From Caldisericota bacterium (GTDB lineage: Bacteria > Caldisericota > Caldisericia > Cryosericales > Cryosericaceae): a DNA stretch of 18,826 nucleotides. A model generated the notes under the pieces. It did no database searches and was not told where the DNA came from. It saw nothing but the letters and a program-made list of their open reading frames with translations. The position numbers were made by a program, and so were the translations under genes. The stretch lies in NCBI GenBank assembly GCA_026390215.1, contig JAPLGJ010000023.1, forward strand, positions 1 to 18,826, in the 5' to 3' direction. Position 1 is the first letter of the stretch. Each line of letters opens with the position of its first letter. This document shows positions 6,040 to 14,521 of the stretch, one piece after another.

Positions 6040-7281
6040 CTAGTGAGTTCCCTTGAATTCGAAGTAGTGGACCTTGCCGTCCAGTTCCTCCTTCATCCGG
6101 ATCGCGTTCACCGGGCAAACCTGCATGCACTGGCCGCACCCAGGGCACTTCTCGTCGTCCACGGAAGGCTTCCTCTTCTCGGCATCCCACAGAATCGCTC
6201 TATGAGCTCCATCGCTGCAGGCTCGGAAACAGTTGCCACAACCGATGCACGCTTCGACGTCGATGTCCGAATGAGAGTGAGGCGTGACCAGCTCTTCCTG
6301 TCCCTTGATGCTCCCCAGCGCCTTGCCGACAATGTCCAGAGGCGATGCATAGCTCTTGCGGTCCAGAAAGTCCGCAAGACCGCTCTTGAGATCTCGTATC
6401 GTGCCAAACCCATAGTGCATCGGGAGCGTACAAAACTGCACGTTGGAAGCCCCGACAGCCATCAGCTCCGCCGCGTCGCTCCAGGTATATGCCCCGCCGT
6501 TGCCACTGATGGTGATGTCTACGTGGCGGGCAATCTCTGCAATGGTACGGAGCGTGAGGGGCTTGATGGCCATGCCCGTCATCCCTGAGTATGCACCCTC
6601 GCCAAAGAGAGAAGGGCGTGGTTCAAGGGTCTCGACGTCGACCCCGATCAGTGCGGGCACCGAGTTGCTTGCCGTGACGCCGTCGACGCCGGCCCGCTTC
6701 AGTGCCCTTGCGATCTCGACGATGTCTGTGACCTGAGGCGTGATCTTGATGAGAACGGGGGTCTCTCCGGCAGCTTCCTTGACCCAGCGCGCAACCTTCT
6801 CTGTCGCCTCAACGCTCTGAGCAAGCATGCGGCCGGGAGCCTCACCCATGCTGCCCTGCGGACAGCTGAAACTGCACTCGATGAGGTCGACGCCGGCCTT
6901 CTTGAGCTGCCATACCAGAGACTGCCAGTCTTCCTTCTTTGACCCCATGATGGAGGCAGCGATCATCTTGGTAGGAAACATGTGCTTGAGTGCCGTGATT
7001 CGCTCACAGATTTCGCCGATGTGGTATTGCGAAATGAGGTCGATGTTGCCCAATCCCCACAGTTTGTGCGCAGCCGTGCCAAACGACGACATCATCGGGT
7101 GTTTCAGGTTCACGGGATTGCTCTTCACAGATGTCGTCTTGAGGACAACTCCGGCCCATCCTGCCGTCAGTCCGTCGATGGCGATATCCAGCTCGTCCGT
7201 GGGTGGAGCCGCAGACAGAATGAAGGGGTTCTCAAGGTGTATGCCCAGAAAATCATACGAAAGGTCATGTTCTCGGTACAT
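6040..7281 (-). CDS. preA: PreA-type dihydropyrimidine dehydrogenase subunit (FMN, 2x[4Fe-4S])
   Basis: This 413-residue protein matches bacterial PreA, the FMN- and substrate-binding subunit that reduces uracil/thymine to the 5,6-dihydro form (or acts in reverse) with PreT. The N-terminal TIM barrel begins NPFILSAAP and includes WAGVVLKT, IAASIMG, and IECSFSCPQG, whose second Cys (about residue 140) is the catalytic position of dihydropyrimidine dehydrogenases. Later motifs include YSGMTGMAIKPLTLR and the phosphate-binding ISGNGGAYTWSDAAELMAVGA. The C-terminus has two [4Fe-4S] motifs, CIGCGNCFRAC and CPGCGQCMQVCP. The ATG at 7281 shares one base with the preT TGA (TGATG) and has AGGAGG six bases before it; a GTG one codon earlier is possible. 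No hydantoinase or beta-ureidopropionase gene is adjacent, so pyrimidine catabolism is likely but not proven by context. Confidence 0.88.
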   Translation of the reverse strand: MYREHDLSYDFLGIHLENPFILSAAPPTDELDIAIDGLTAGWAGVVLKTTSVKSNPVNLKHPMMSSFGTAAHKLWGLGNIDLISQYHIGEICERITALKHMFPTKMIAASIMGSKKEDWQSLVWQLKKAGVDLIECSFSCPQGSMGEAPGRMLAQSVEATEKVARWVKEAAGETPVLIKITPQVTDIVEIARALKRAGVDGVTASNSVPALIGVDVETLEPRPSLFGEGAYSGMTGMAIKPLTLRTIAEIARHVDITISGNGGAYTWSDAAELMAVGASNVQFCTLPMHYGFGTIRDLKSGLADFLDRKSYASPLDIVGKALGSIKGQEELVTPHSHSDIDVEACIGCGNCFRACSDGAHRAILWDAEKRKPSVDDEKCPGCGQCMQVCPVNAIRMKEELDGKVHYFEFKGTH

Positions 7282-8546
7282 CACTCACCTCCTGCCACAA
7301 ACGAGGCAATCTGCTCCGCGGCTTTCTTGCCGTCACGCACGGCCTCTACGACAGTCTGTGCACCATGAACTGCGTCGCCGCCAGCATAGACGCCCGGCAT
7401 GCTGGTCTGCATGTTTTCCCCTGCGCTGATGAGTCCTGAGTCGCTGCGAGCGAGGCCAGGGAACACGTCCTCGTCGACGCGCTGCCCGATAGCCACGACT
7501 ACCGTGTCGAGTGGTATGATGAAGCTCGATCCTGGTAGTGGCTCAAACCTGCAACGGCCAGACTCGTCCTCTCCGCACAGATGAGTCTGAGTGACTTGCA
7601 GACCCTCAACATGACGGCTGCCGACAACCTTGTCGGGGATCGCCAGGAACTGATAGGTCACGCCAATCTCAGTGGCTTCTTGGATCTCCTTCTTGAACGC
7701 CTTCAGCTCCTTGATGCCGCGACGGTAGACCACCATGACGTCCCGTGTCGGATCCTCTTCACGGAGCATGGATGCTACTTCGATTGCGACATTCCCGCCG
7801 CCGATGACCCCTACGCGGTTTCCTGCACCGCTGATCGCGCCGGATTTCATCGCGCGCAGGAGCTCACGGGCGTGATGAACACCGGCCAACTGAGTGCCTT
7901 CGATACTCATATCAGTCTCTGAGGGCAGTCCCGTTGCGACAAAGACAGCCGCGTACTCGGCAACCAAAGGTTTCACGTCTGTCACCCGTTCCGGACGGAC
8001 ATTTGCGACGAATGCGGAGGTCAGAAAGCGGATCTCCCGTTCTTCAACTTCGAGCGGATACCGATGCGTGGACACTTCCTGACTGGGAACGCCACCTACC
8101 TGCCGAGCCTCGAACACGTCGCACAGGAATCCCCTGACTCTGAGTTCTCTGGCGCAGGAAAGTCCCGCAGGACCAGCCCCAATGATCGCAACCCGGCCCA
8201 GAGTGGCTTCAGGCAGTTCCATGCGATCGGATGGGTCGCTCGAGTCCGTCACAAAACGATGCAGTTCCCGAATGCGCAGAGGAGCGTCAATCTTCGACCG
8301 CGTGCACACAGACTGGCAAAACGCCTCTTCGGGACAAATGCGGCCACACGTCTCGATGAACGGGTGAGCATCCTGCAGAAGGGTCCGCGCACCGTGCAGG
8401 TTCCCGCTGCGAATCGATTGGATGAACTCGGGCACGGGAACGTGCGCCGGGCACTTTGCCTGGCATGGCGCATCGTAGCAGTAGAGACAACGCTCGGCCT
8501 CGATGGCTGCCTGCTGCCAGCTCAGGGTCTTCTCGAATTCTTCCAT
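7281..8546 (-). CDS. preT: PreT-type NAD(P)H-dependent FAD oxidoreductase subunit
   Basis: This 421-residue flavoprotein is the GltD-like electron-input subunit that passes electrons between NAD(P)H and PreA. The N-terminal helical domain has cysteines C20, C23, C28, C32 and C67, C71, C77, C81 (CLYCYDAPCQAKCP; CGRICPEEAFCQSVC), which hold two [4Fe-4S] clusters in this family. GAGPAGLS at 123-130 binds FAD, and GVIGGGNVAIEVASML is the nucleotide-binding loop of the NAD(P)H domain. The C-terminus has AGGDAVHGAQTVVEAVRDGKKAA, typical of the FAD-binding end. The ATG at 8546 is chosen because GGGAGG lies just upstream; a GTG four codons earlier overlaps that site. It is the first gene of a two-gene unit with preA. 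Confidence 0.9.
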   Translation of the reverse strand: MEEFEKTLSWQQAAIEAERCLYCYDAPCQAKCPAHVPVPEFIQSIRSGNLHGARTLLQDAHPFIETCGRICPEEAFCQSVCTRSKIDAPLRIRELHRFVTDSSDPSDRMELPEATLGRVAIIGAGPAGLSCARELRVRGFLCDVFEARQVGGVPSQEVSTHRYPLEVEEREIRFLTSAFVANVRPERVTDVKPLVAEYAAVFVATGLPSETDMSIEGTQLAGVHHARELLRAMKSGAISGAGNRVGVIGGGNVAIEVASMLREEDPTRDVMVVYRRGIKELKAFKKEIQEATEIGVTYQFLAIPDKVVGSRHVEGLQVTQTHLCGEDESGRCRFEPLPGSSFIIPLDTVVVAIGQRVDEDVFPGLARSDSGLISAGENMQTSMPGVYAGGDAVHGAQTVVEAVRDGKKAAEQIASFVAGGE

Positions 8547-8624
8547 TATTCCTCCCACATTCCATGATTGCTGTCAACAACCTGCACAGGTGGCTTGCGG
8601 GTCGTCAGAAACCACTTCTCTTGA

Positions 8625-8652
8625 GTTATACGCAGATTCCCGGGTTTGCCAA
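8625..8652 (-). promoter_or_regulatory. Putative sigma70-type promoter of preTA
   Basis: Minus-strand TTGGCA (8647-8652) and TATAAC (8625-8630) are 16 bases apart, each matching five of six consensus positions. Transcription would start near 8618, about 70 bases before the preT ATG. This is the best promoter match in the window. Confidence 0.6.
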
Positions 8653-8686
8653 TCGCATCGGGCTCTCGCTTGATCCAGAACAGACA

Positions 8687-8710
8687 GGGGCCGACCCTTC
8701 GGCCGGCCCC
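8687..8710 (-). terminator. Strong hairpin terminator after the oligopeptide transporter operon
   Basis: The minus-strand transcript forms GGGGCCGGCC-GAAG-GGUCGGCCCC, a 10-bp stem with one G-U pair and a tetraloop, 22 bases after the oppF stop. It is followed by a moderately U-rich stretch (UGUCUGUUCU). On the opposite strand the wobble would be an A-C mismatch, which supports use in the minus direction. Confidence 0.72.
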
Positions 8711-8732
8711 ATGAGACGTGACAGAAAGCCCG

Positions 8733-10667
8733 CTAATCCACGAAGTGACAGGCGACCACGTGACCAGACCCCATATCGCGCAGCTCAGGCTCCTGCTGGG
8801 AACATATCGGTTGTGCGATGGGGCAGCGCGTCCGGAAGTGACACCCGCTCGGTGGATTGATGGGACTGGGAAGGTCTCCTTTGAGCACAATACGCTGGCG
8901 CTGCATTTCCACGCGCGGATCGGGAATGGGCACCGCTGACAGCAGAGCCTTCGTATACGGATGCAACGGATGCCTGTAAATATCCTTGCTTTCATCCACC
9001 TCGACAATCTTGCCCAGATACAGCACAACTACACGATCACTGATATGCTTGACCATCGCGAGATCATGGGCGATGAACAGATATGTCAGCCCCAGGTTCT
9101 GCTGCAGATCTTCAAGCATGTTCACAATCTGGGCCTGAATACTGACATCAAGGGCCGAGATCGGTTCGTCCGCAATGATGAAGTCTGGACTCATGGCCAG
9201 TGCTCGAGCTATGCCGATGCGCTGACGCTGTCCCCCAGAAAACTCGTGCGGGAACCGATTGGCGTGCTCCGGATTGAGTCCAACCGTGTGCAACAGTTCC
9301 TGAACGCGCTCCCGGCGCTCGGCCATGGTTCCGATCCTGAAGATGTCCATCGGTTCTTCGATGATATTTCCTACGGTCATCCGTGGATTAAGCGAAGCAT
9401 AGGGGTCCTGAAAGATCATCTGCAGTTTGCTGCGAACCTTGCGCATAGCTTCGTGCGTCAGGGCACACAGATTCTCGTCACAGTAGGTAATCGAGCCGGC
9501 GGTCGGCGCATACAGACCGACGATGGTTCTGCCGACAGTCGTCTTGCCGCAACCCGTCTCACCTACCAGTCCTACCGTTTCGCCTCGACCAACGTCAAAC
9601 GAGACATCGTCGACAGCCTTCAGACTGGCTCTGTGTCGCGCAAATGGTCCGCCGACATTGACCGCAAAATACTTCTTGAGATGCTCGACCTTGAGTATGG
9701 TATCCATCGCTATTCCACCTTCACAAATCCAGGAACTGCCGGCGCAGTCGGATGGTGGAGAAAACACCGCGCACGGTGCCCTTCTCCAACTCTGACGAGC
9801 GGCGGTTCTTTCGGCGTCGAGACGCGGGACGGATTTCATCAGTCCCATGGTGTAGGGATGTCCGGGCTTCTCATACAGATCGCAAGCGTCAGCCTCTTCA
9901 AGCATTCGTCCTGCATACATGACGACCACCTTGTCGGCCATGCCGGCTACGATGGAAAGGTCATGACTGATGATGACGATGCTGGATTTGAATTTCGCCT
10001 TCAACTCCTTCATGAGTTCCAGGATCTGCGCCTGAACTGTAACGTCCAGAGATGTTGTCGGCTCGTCGGCGATGACCAGCTCCGGACTGCACGAAAGCGC
10101 CATGCCAATCATGACGCGTTGCCGCATACCGCCTGAGTATTGGTGGGGATAGTCACGCATGCGTTCTTCGGGATTGGGAATGCCCACCAGGGCGAGCATG
10201 TCGACGGCCCTCTTCCAGGACTCCTCCTTCGTGGCAAGACCATGCACCACCATGGACTCCGTCATTTGCAGGCCAATGGTCAGGACCGGGTTAAGGGAAA
10301 CCATCGGGTCCTGGAAGATCATGCCGATATGACGGCCTCGCACTTTCATCATTTCCTCGGCAGGAAGACTCAGCAGGTCAACCATCCCCTTGTCGGGGCC
10401 GTCCTTCTCCAACCGGTCCGACATTCCCAGCGCTTCACCATCAAACCACACGTGCCCACCCTCGATCCGGCCGGGAGGGCTCGGGATGAGGCGCATGACA
10501 GACATCATCGTCACGGACTTGCCGGAGCCCGACTCGCCCACTATGCCGACGACAGAATCCTTTGGAACAGTCAGTGTCATGTCGTCCACCGCATGGACAA
10601 CACCCGCATAGGTGTGAAAACTGGTCGCAAGACCTTGGATGTGCATCAGAACATTGTTTTCATTCAT
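8733..10667 (-). CDS. Oligopeptide ABC transporter ATPases OppD and OppF in one continuous reading frame
   Basis: The 644-residue frame holds two complete ATPases that power peptide import. The first (about 1-280) has Walker A GESGSGKS at 44-51, Q-loop FQDPMVSLNP, signature YSGGMRQR at 177-184, Walker B LVIADEP and SHDLS; it is OppD/DppD-like. The second (from Met321) has Walker A GETGCGKT at 369-376, FQDPYASLNP, FSGGQRQR, FIIADEPISALD and the C-terminal PPSGCHFRTRCP motif, and is OppF/DppF-like. The joint (about 285-320) lacks a normal OppD tail: only PPSDC and a lone Cys resemble PPxGCxFxxRC. An AAGGTGG site seven bases before the ATG at 9707 suggests oppF was or is translated on its own. 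In the other two frames this joint meets stops at 9710-9712 (TAG) and 9721-9723 (TGA), as expected if a frameshift or small deletion removed the original oppD end. Start ATG 10667 has AGGGGG upstream, 10 bases after oppC. Confidence 0.85.
   Translation of the reverse strand: MNENNVLMHIQGLATSFHTYAGVVHAVDDMTLTVPKDSVVGIVGESGSGKSVTMMSVMRLIPSPPGRIEGGHVWFDGEALGMSDRLEKDGPDKGMVDLLSLPAEEMMKVRGRHIGMIFQDPMVSLNPVLTIGLQMTESMVVHGLATKEESWKRAVDMLALVGIPNPEERMRDYPHQYSGGMRQRVMIGMALSCSPELVIADEPTTSLDVTVQAQILELMKELKAKFKSSIVIISHDLSIVAGMADKVVVMYAGRMLEEADACDLYEKPGHPYTMGLMKSVPRLDAERTAARQSWRRAPCAVFSPPSDCAGSSWICEGGIAMDTILKVEHLKKYFAVNVGGPFARHRASLKAVDDVSFDVGRGETVGLVGETGCGKTTVGRTIVGLYAPTAGSITYCDENLCALTHEAMRKVRSKLQMIFQDPYASLNPRMTVGNIIEEPMDIFRIGTMAERRERVQELLHTVGLNPEHANRFPHEFSGGQRQRIGIARALAMSPDFIIADEPISALDVSIQAQIVNMLEDLQQNLGLTYLFIAHDLAMVKHISDRVVVLYLGKIVEVDESKDIYRHPLHPYTKALLSAVPIPDPRVEMQRQRIVLKGDLPSPINPPSGCHFRTRCPIAQPICSQQEPELRDMGSGHVVACHFVD
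9705..9721 (-). promoter_or_regulatory. Internal ribosome binding site and ATG for the OppF half
   Basis: AAGGTGG (9715-9721) lies seven bases before the ATG at 9705-9707, which opens an ordinary 324-residue OppF-type protein (MDTILKVEHLKKYF). Separate synthesis of OppF is therefore possible even though the upstream frame runs into it without a stop. Confidence 0.55.
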
Positions 10668-10677
10668 TGCACACCCC

Positions 10678-11640
10678 CTACTGCCTCAGGCGTGGATCCA
10701 GCGCGTCGCGCAGGCCGTCGCCCAGGAAGTTGAATGCAAACATCGTCAGGCTGATCGCGAGTGCCGGAAACAGCACAAGGTAGGGGTATGAACGGATAGC
10801 CTGGGTACCGTCCGAGGCAAGAACGCCCCAGCTGGCCACCGGCGCGCTGACACCCAACCCTATATAGCTGAGAAAAGCCTCGGTAAAGATCGCAGATGGA
10901 ATCTCCAGGGTCACTGTGACAATGATGGGACCCATCGCATTGGGGATGAGATGCCTGAAGAGGATACGGTTGTTCGTGGCGCCGATGGTCTTCGCCGCCA
11001 GCGCGAACTCACGTTCCTTGAGCGATAGGATCTCGCCTCTGACGATGCGCGCCATGGGCAGCCAGTAAGTGAGCCCGATGGCAATGAACACATTGACTAA
11101 GGGGTTAACGCCCCTATCCTTGAACAGCACGGTCAGGAGGATAACGATGATCAGCGTCGGTATACCGTACAGGATATCGACGATACGCATCATGATGTCG
11201 TCGACGCGCCCGCCAAAATAGGCGGCGATCCCACCATAGGTCACGCCGATGAGAAAGTTGAGAGCCGCACACACGATGCCCACGGCAAGCGAGATGCGTG
11301 AGCCGTACATGACGCGCGTCAACTGGTCGCGTCCCAGCTGATCCGTTCCAAAGGGATGCCGCAGCGTTGGGGACTGGAACGTGTTCTCCAAGTCCTGATC
11401 TTCGTAGCTGTACGGCGAGACCATCGGTCCGACGATGGCGACGACGAGCAGAGCGATGATGATCCAGAACCCTACGACGGCCAGCTTGTTGCGGCGAATC
11501 CGGCGGATCGCGTCACTCCAGTACGTGGTCGGCTGTCCAGCAACCTGTTGCAGCTCCGCAGAGTCCCTGGGGGCAGGTGCGAATGAACCTGCATCAGGTC
11601 CAGCGCCATCCTTGAACTGCCATCCAGTCTGTCCTGCCAT
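10678..11640 (-). CDS. oppC: Oligopeptide ABC transporter permease, DppC/OppC type
   Basis: This 320-residue inner-membrane permease forms half of the peptide channel. After a cytoplasmic, Pro/Gln-rich N-terminus (about 1-50) comes the first helix (LAVVGFWIIIALLVVAIVG), then HPFGTDQLGRDQLTRVMYGSR, a periplasmic/helix entry motif of the OppC N-terminal domain. Several further hydrophobic helices follow. The EAA loop that contacts the ATPase reads EFALAAKTIGATNNRILFRH at about 215-235. The C-terminus FLGDGLRDALDPRLR is standard. The ATG at 11640 shares one base with the oppB stop (TGATG), with AAGGAAGGTG upstream, so the two permeases are translationally coupled. Confidence 0.94.
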   Translation of the reverse strand: MAGQTGWQFKDGAGPDAGSFAPAPRDSAELQQVAGQPTTYWSDAIRRIRRNKLAVVGFWIIIALLVVAIVGPMVSPYSYEDQDLENTFQSPTLRHPFGTDQLGRDQLTRVMYGSRISLAVGIVCAALNFLIGVTYGGIAAYFGGRVDDIMMRIVDILYGIPTLIIVILLTVLFKDRGVNPLVNVFIAIGLTYWLPMARIVRGEILSLKEREFALAAKTIGATNNRILFRHLIPNAMGPIIVTVTLEIPSAIFTEAFLSYIGLGVSAPVASWGVLASDGTQAIRSYPYLVLFPALAISLTMFAFNFLGDGLRDALDPRLRQ

Positions 11641-12572
11641 CAGGACACCTTCCTTTCGACGTAGCGAATACGCGGATCGAGCCAGGCATACGTTAGATCT
11701 ACCAGGAAGTTCATGAATACCAGCAGGGCGCTGTAGAAGATGGTCACACCCAGGATAGTCGTGTAGTCGCGGTCATTGATGCTGGTCACGTAGTAGCGAC
11801 CCAGACCCGGGATTGCAAAGATCTTCTCGACGACGAAACTCCCCGTGAACACTGCCGCGATAAGCGGCCCCAGCACCGTAACGACCGGGATGAGGATGTT
11901 GCGCAGTGCATGCCGGAAAATGACAAGACTCTCGGAGAGTCCCTTTGCCCGTGCCGTCGTGATGTACTCCTGGCGCAGGACCTCGAGCATGGACGAGCGC
12001 ACAAGACGTGCCAGGAATGCTATCGGGTACCCCGCCAGTGTGATGGCGGGAAGGATGATCTGTTTGAAGGTACCCCAGCCGGCGGCAGGCACGACGTGCA
12101 ATCCCAGGGCAAAGATGAGCATGAGCAAGACCGCCATGATGAAGTTGGGAACCGACACCCCCAGGAGTGCGACGAACATCACAAGGTTGTCCTGCCAGCC
12201 ATTCTGTCTGAGAGCAGCCCAGATTCCGAGCGGGATGCCGATGACGACGGCGAGCAACACTGCCACCGCTCCCAACGCGGCCGACACAGGAAATCCATCG
12301 TTGATGATGTTGTTGACCGTACGGTTCCTGTACTTGAAGCTGGGACCGAGGTCCCCCTGCAGAAGATTCTTGATATAGTCGACATACTGTTTCCAGAGCG
12401 GGTCGTCCAGGTGATATCGTTCCTCGAGGTTCTTGATGATCTCAGCCGGCAGCTTCTTCTCGCGGGCAAAGGGCCCGGATGGAAGCAACCGCATCATGAA
12501 GAAAGTGGCGGATGCGACAATGAGGACGACAAGAATCATCGACAGCACACGTCGCAGAATAAACTTCAGCAT
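11640..12572 (-). CDS. oppB: Oligopeptide ABC transporter permease, DppB/OppB type
   Basis: This 310-residue permease pairs with OppC. It starts with the typical MLKFILRRVLSMILVVLIVA helix and has a periplasmic segment with YHLDDPLWKQYVDYIKNLLQGDLGPSF. Five further hydrophobic helices follow. The EAA loop is EYITTARAKGLSESLVIFRH. The end PGLGRYYVTSINDRDYTTILG and DPRIRY is standard. The frame is open for 60 more codons upstream, but that part lacks any family similarity and covers an intergenic hairpin; GGAGG four bases before the ATG at 12572 fixes the start. It follows the binding-protein gene by about 110 bases. Confidence 0.94.
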   Translation of the reverse strand: MLKFILRRVLSMILVVLIVASATFFMMRLLPSGPFAREKKLPAEIIKNLEERYHLDDPLWKQYVDYIKNLLQGDLGPSFKYRNRTVNNIINDGFPVSAALGAVAVLLAVVIGIPLGIWAALRQNGWQDNLVMFVALLGVSVPNFIMAVLLMLIFALGLHVVPAAGWGTFKQIILPAITLAGYPIAFLARLVRSSMLEVLRQEYITTARAKGLSESLVIFRHALRNILIPVVTVLGPLIAAVFTGSFVVEKIFAIPGLGRYYVTSINDRDYTTILGVTIFYSALLVFMNFLVDLTYAWLDPRIRYVERKVS

Positions 12573-12594
12573 AGATCCTCCAAAGATACGAAAG

Positions 12595-12629
12595 GGGGCG
12601 GCCCTCCAGTATCGCAGCAGAGCCGCCCC
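12595..12629 (-). terminator. GC-rich hairpin between the binding-protein and permease genes
   Basis: GGGGCGGC (12595-12602) and GCCGCCCC (12622-12629) form an 8-bp GC stem with a 19-base loop, just after the binding-protein stop. Such intercistronic stems in transporter operons often stabilise the binding-protein message or allow partial termination, giving more binding protein than permease. The downstream bases (CTTTCGTATCTTT) are only partly U-rich. Confidence 0.5.
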
Positions 12630-12681
12630 GCTACTCTTCCTGTCTAGATCCTGTGTGTCGGCGTCAGTGGGTCGTTGACAG

Positions 12682-14391
12682 CTACCCCATGTAGGCGTTC
12701 TTCCAGTCGACAAATCCCAGCGTCGACTGATAGAAATTCTTGACGCTACCACTCAGGAGCACCGGGTTCGTGTAGTAGTAGACGGGAAGGATGGGCATGT
12801 CTGTCATGAGGATCTTCTCCGCGGCATGCAGTGCCGCCATGCGCGCCTTCGGGTCGGCAGTCGCCTTGGCCTTTGCGATGAGCGCATCGTAGGCCTTGTT
12901 GCTCCAGCCCGTGTCGTTGTTGCCACCACCTGTCACCCACATGTCCAGGAACGTGTTGGGGTCCATGTAGTCACCAATCCACCCCGCACGTGAAACGTTA
13001 TAGTTGAGGCGCTGCCGGTCATCCATATAGACGCCCCACTCCTCGTTCTTGAGGGTGCAGGTGATGCCAAGGTTCTTCTTCCACATCTGCTGAATCGCCT
13101 CAGCGATGGATTTGTGCCGGTTGGAGGTGTTGTAGAGTATCGTGAAGGAAGGGAACCCCTTGCCATTGGGATAGCCGGCCTGAGCAAGCAGCGTTTTCGC
13201 TGTTGCGATATCGTTGTCCACATAGAACTTCTCCTGGACAGCCGTCCGGAAATCACTGCCAGGGAGTGCATCTGCAATGCCATAGGGAACATAGCCGAGC
13301 GCGGGAACCTCTCCGCCCTGAGTGATGGACTTCGTGATACCAGCGCGGTTGATCGCCAGGAGCAGAGCCTTGCGAACGCGCACATCGTTGAACGGCTTCT
13401 TGGTGACGTTCACTAGATAGTAGTATGTCCCAAGGTACGGGAAGATCTGTGCCTCGCCGGAGGCTACCAGCTTGGGCAGCTCTGTAATAGGCACGTTGGA
13501 CGAGGCGTCCAGCTGACCACTCTGGAACATCGCCAGCGCAGTCGACTCATCCTCGACCATGTAGTACGTGATCTTGGTGAGCTTGACCTTGTCCTTGTCC
13601 CAGTACGTCGGGTTCTTGACGAAGACCATCTTCTCGTTGTGCGACCATTCGATGAGCTTGAACGGTCCATTTGTCACGTACGTCTTGACGTCGGCGGCCC
13701 ACTTGTCATTCTTGCTGACAACGGCCTTGCAGACCGGCATCAGTGTAGGGAACGCCGTCAAGTTGAGGAAGTACGCGGTGGGAAACTGGAGATAGACCTT
13801 GAGCGTCTTGGCATTCAGCGCCTTGACACCGATGTTCTTGCTGGGGTCGATCTCCTTCTTCAGGTCCGGCACAGCGACGTCCTTGTCCCCTTCTTTCTTC
13901 GTCAGAGGGTTGCCCTGAGCATCGACAGCCTGCACGTAGTACTTGCTGCCGACCTTGATGGACTTGTTGAACGCTTCACCCCCGTACACGTAGTAGAGCT
14001 GGTACGCATATTCTGAAGCGATCTCCGGGCTGAGCGCACGCTTCCAGGCGTACTCGAAATCATACGCTGTGACGGGTGTCCCGTTCGTCCAGTACGCGTC
14101 GCGAAGCGTGAACAGATACGTCTTCCGATCAGCGGAAATCGTCCAGCTCTTTGCGATCGCTGGCTGCGGCATGTTCTTGCTGTCGATGCGCGTCAGGCCG
14201 TCGAAAACCTGCAGTTCGATATTTGCTTCCGGAATGCCAGTTGTAATGGCTGGATCGATCGCAGCGGGCTCGGTCGCCAGATTGTACGTTACCTCCTGAG
14301 CAACTGCCTTTGCTGACGGTACGACCGCCAATCCACCAAAGAACGAGACCAGTAATACCGCTATCAAGACAAGTGACAGTGCTTTCCTCAT
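12682..14391 (-). CDS. oppA: Oligopeptide-binding protein of the ABC transporter (OppA/DppA, SBP_bac_5)
   Basis: This 569-residue extracytoplasmic protein captures peptides for the transporter encoded downstream. The N-terminus is a Sec signal (MRKALSLVLIAVLLVSFFGG) with an AKA-type signal peptidase I site near residue 29 and no lipobox cysteine. The mature part starts EVTYNLATEPAAIDPAI, then VFDGLTRID, PAIAKSWTISADRKTYLFTLRDAYWTNGTPVTAYDFEYAWKR in separate blocks, and VRKALLLAINRAGI, all family-5 solute-binding hallmarks; LNYNVSRAGWIGDYMDPNTF near the end matches the OppA-type fold. An insertion at about 140-190 (GSKYYVQAVDAQGNPLTKKE) is seen in OppA-like proteins. The ATG at 14391 has GGGGAGG seven bases upstream. 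It is first in its operon. Confidence 0.94.
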   Translation of the reverse strand: MRKALSLVLIAVLLVSFFGGLAVVPSAKAVAQEVTYNLATEPAAIDPAITTGIPEANIELQVFDGLTRIDSKNMPQPAIAKSWTISADRKTYLFTLRDAYWTNGTPVTAYDFEYAWKRALSPEIASEYAYQLYYVYGGEAFNKSIKVGSKYYVQAVDAQGNPLTKKEGDKDVAVPDLKKEIDPSKNIGVKALNAKTLKVYLQFPTAYFLNLTAFPTLMPVCKAVVSKNDKWAADVKTYVTNGPFKLIEWSHNEKMVFVKNPTYWDKDKVKLTKITYYMVEDESTALAMFQSGQLDASSNVPITELPKLVASGEAQIFPYLGTYYYLVNVTKKPFNDVRVRKALLLAINRAGITKSITQGGEVPALGYVPYGIADALPGSDFRTAVQEKFYVDNDIATAKTLLAQAGYPNGKGFPSFTILYNTSNRHKSIAEAIQQMWKKNLGITCTLKNEEWGVYMDDRQRLNYNVSRAGWIGDYMDPNTFLDMWVTGGGNNDTGWSNKAYDALIAKAKATADPKARMAALHAAEKILMTDMPILPVYYYTNPVLLSGSVKNFYQSTLGFVDWKNAYMG

Positions 14392-14463
14392 GTATTAGCC
14401 TCCCCTTTCCTTACAGGATTTGTCGCACGCGCGACCACCTCCAATGTACCAACAGGCAAAAAA

Positions 14464-14492
14464 AATACAACGAGGGCGAGCCAAGAGTCCAA
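14464..14492 (-). promoter_or_regulatory. Candidate promoter of the oligopeptide transporter operon
   Basis: Minus-strand TTGGAC (14487-14492) and TGTATT (14464-14469) are 17 bases apart. The matches are modest. The -10 box runs into a tract of eight T residues, then a leader of about 65 bases to the oppA ATG. Confidence 0.35.
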
Positions 14493-14521
14493 TCCCACTC
14501 TCGATCAATACTGCTGTATGC

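Noticed and set aside
12573..12752. 60-residue N-terminal extension of OppB
   Set aside because: The extension covers an intergenic hairpin, shows no permease similarity, and a GGAGG site precedes the internal ATG at 12572 that starts a canonical OppB.
14458..14465. Run of eight A (T on the minus strand) upstream of oppA as an intrinsic terminator tail
   Set aside because: No strong stem lies directly before the T-tract on the minus strand; only a weak wobble-rich stem about 15 bases away. The tract overlaps the candidate promoter region instead.
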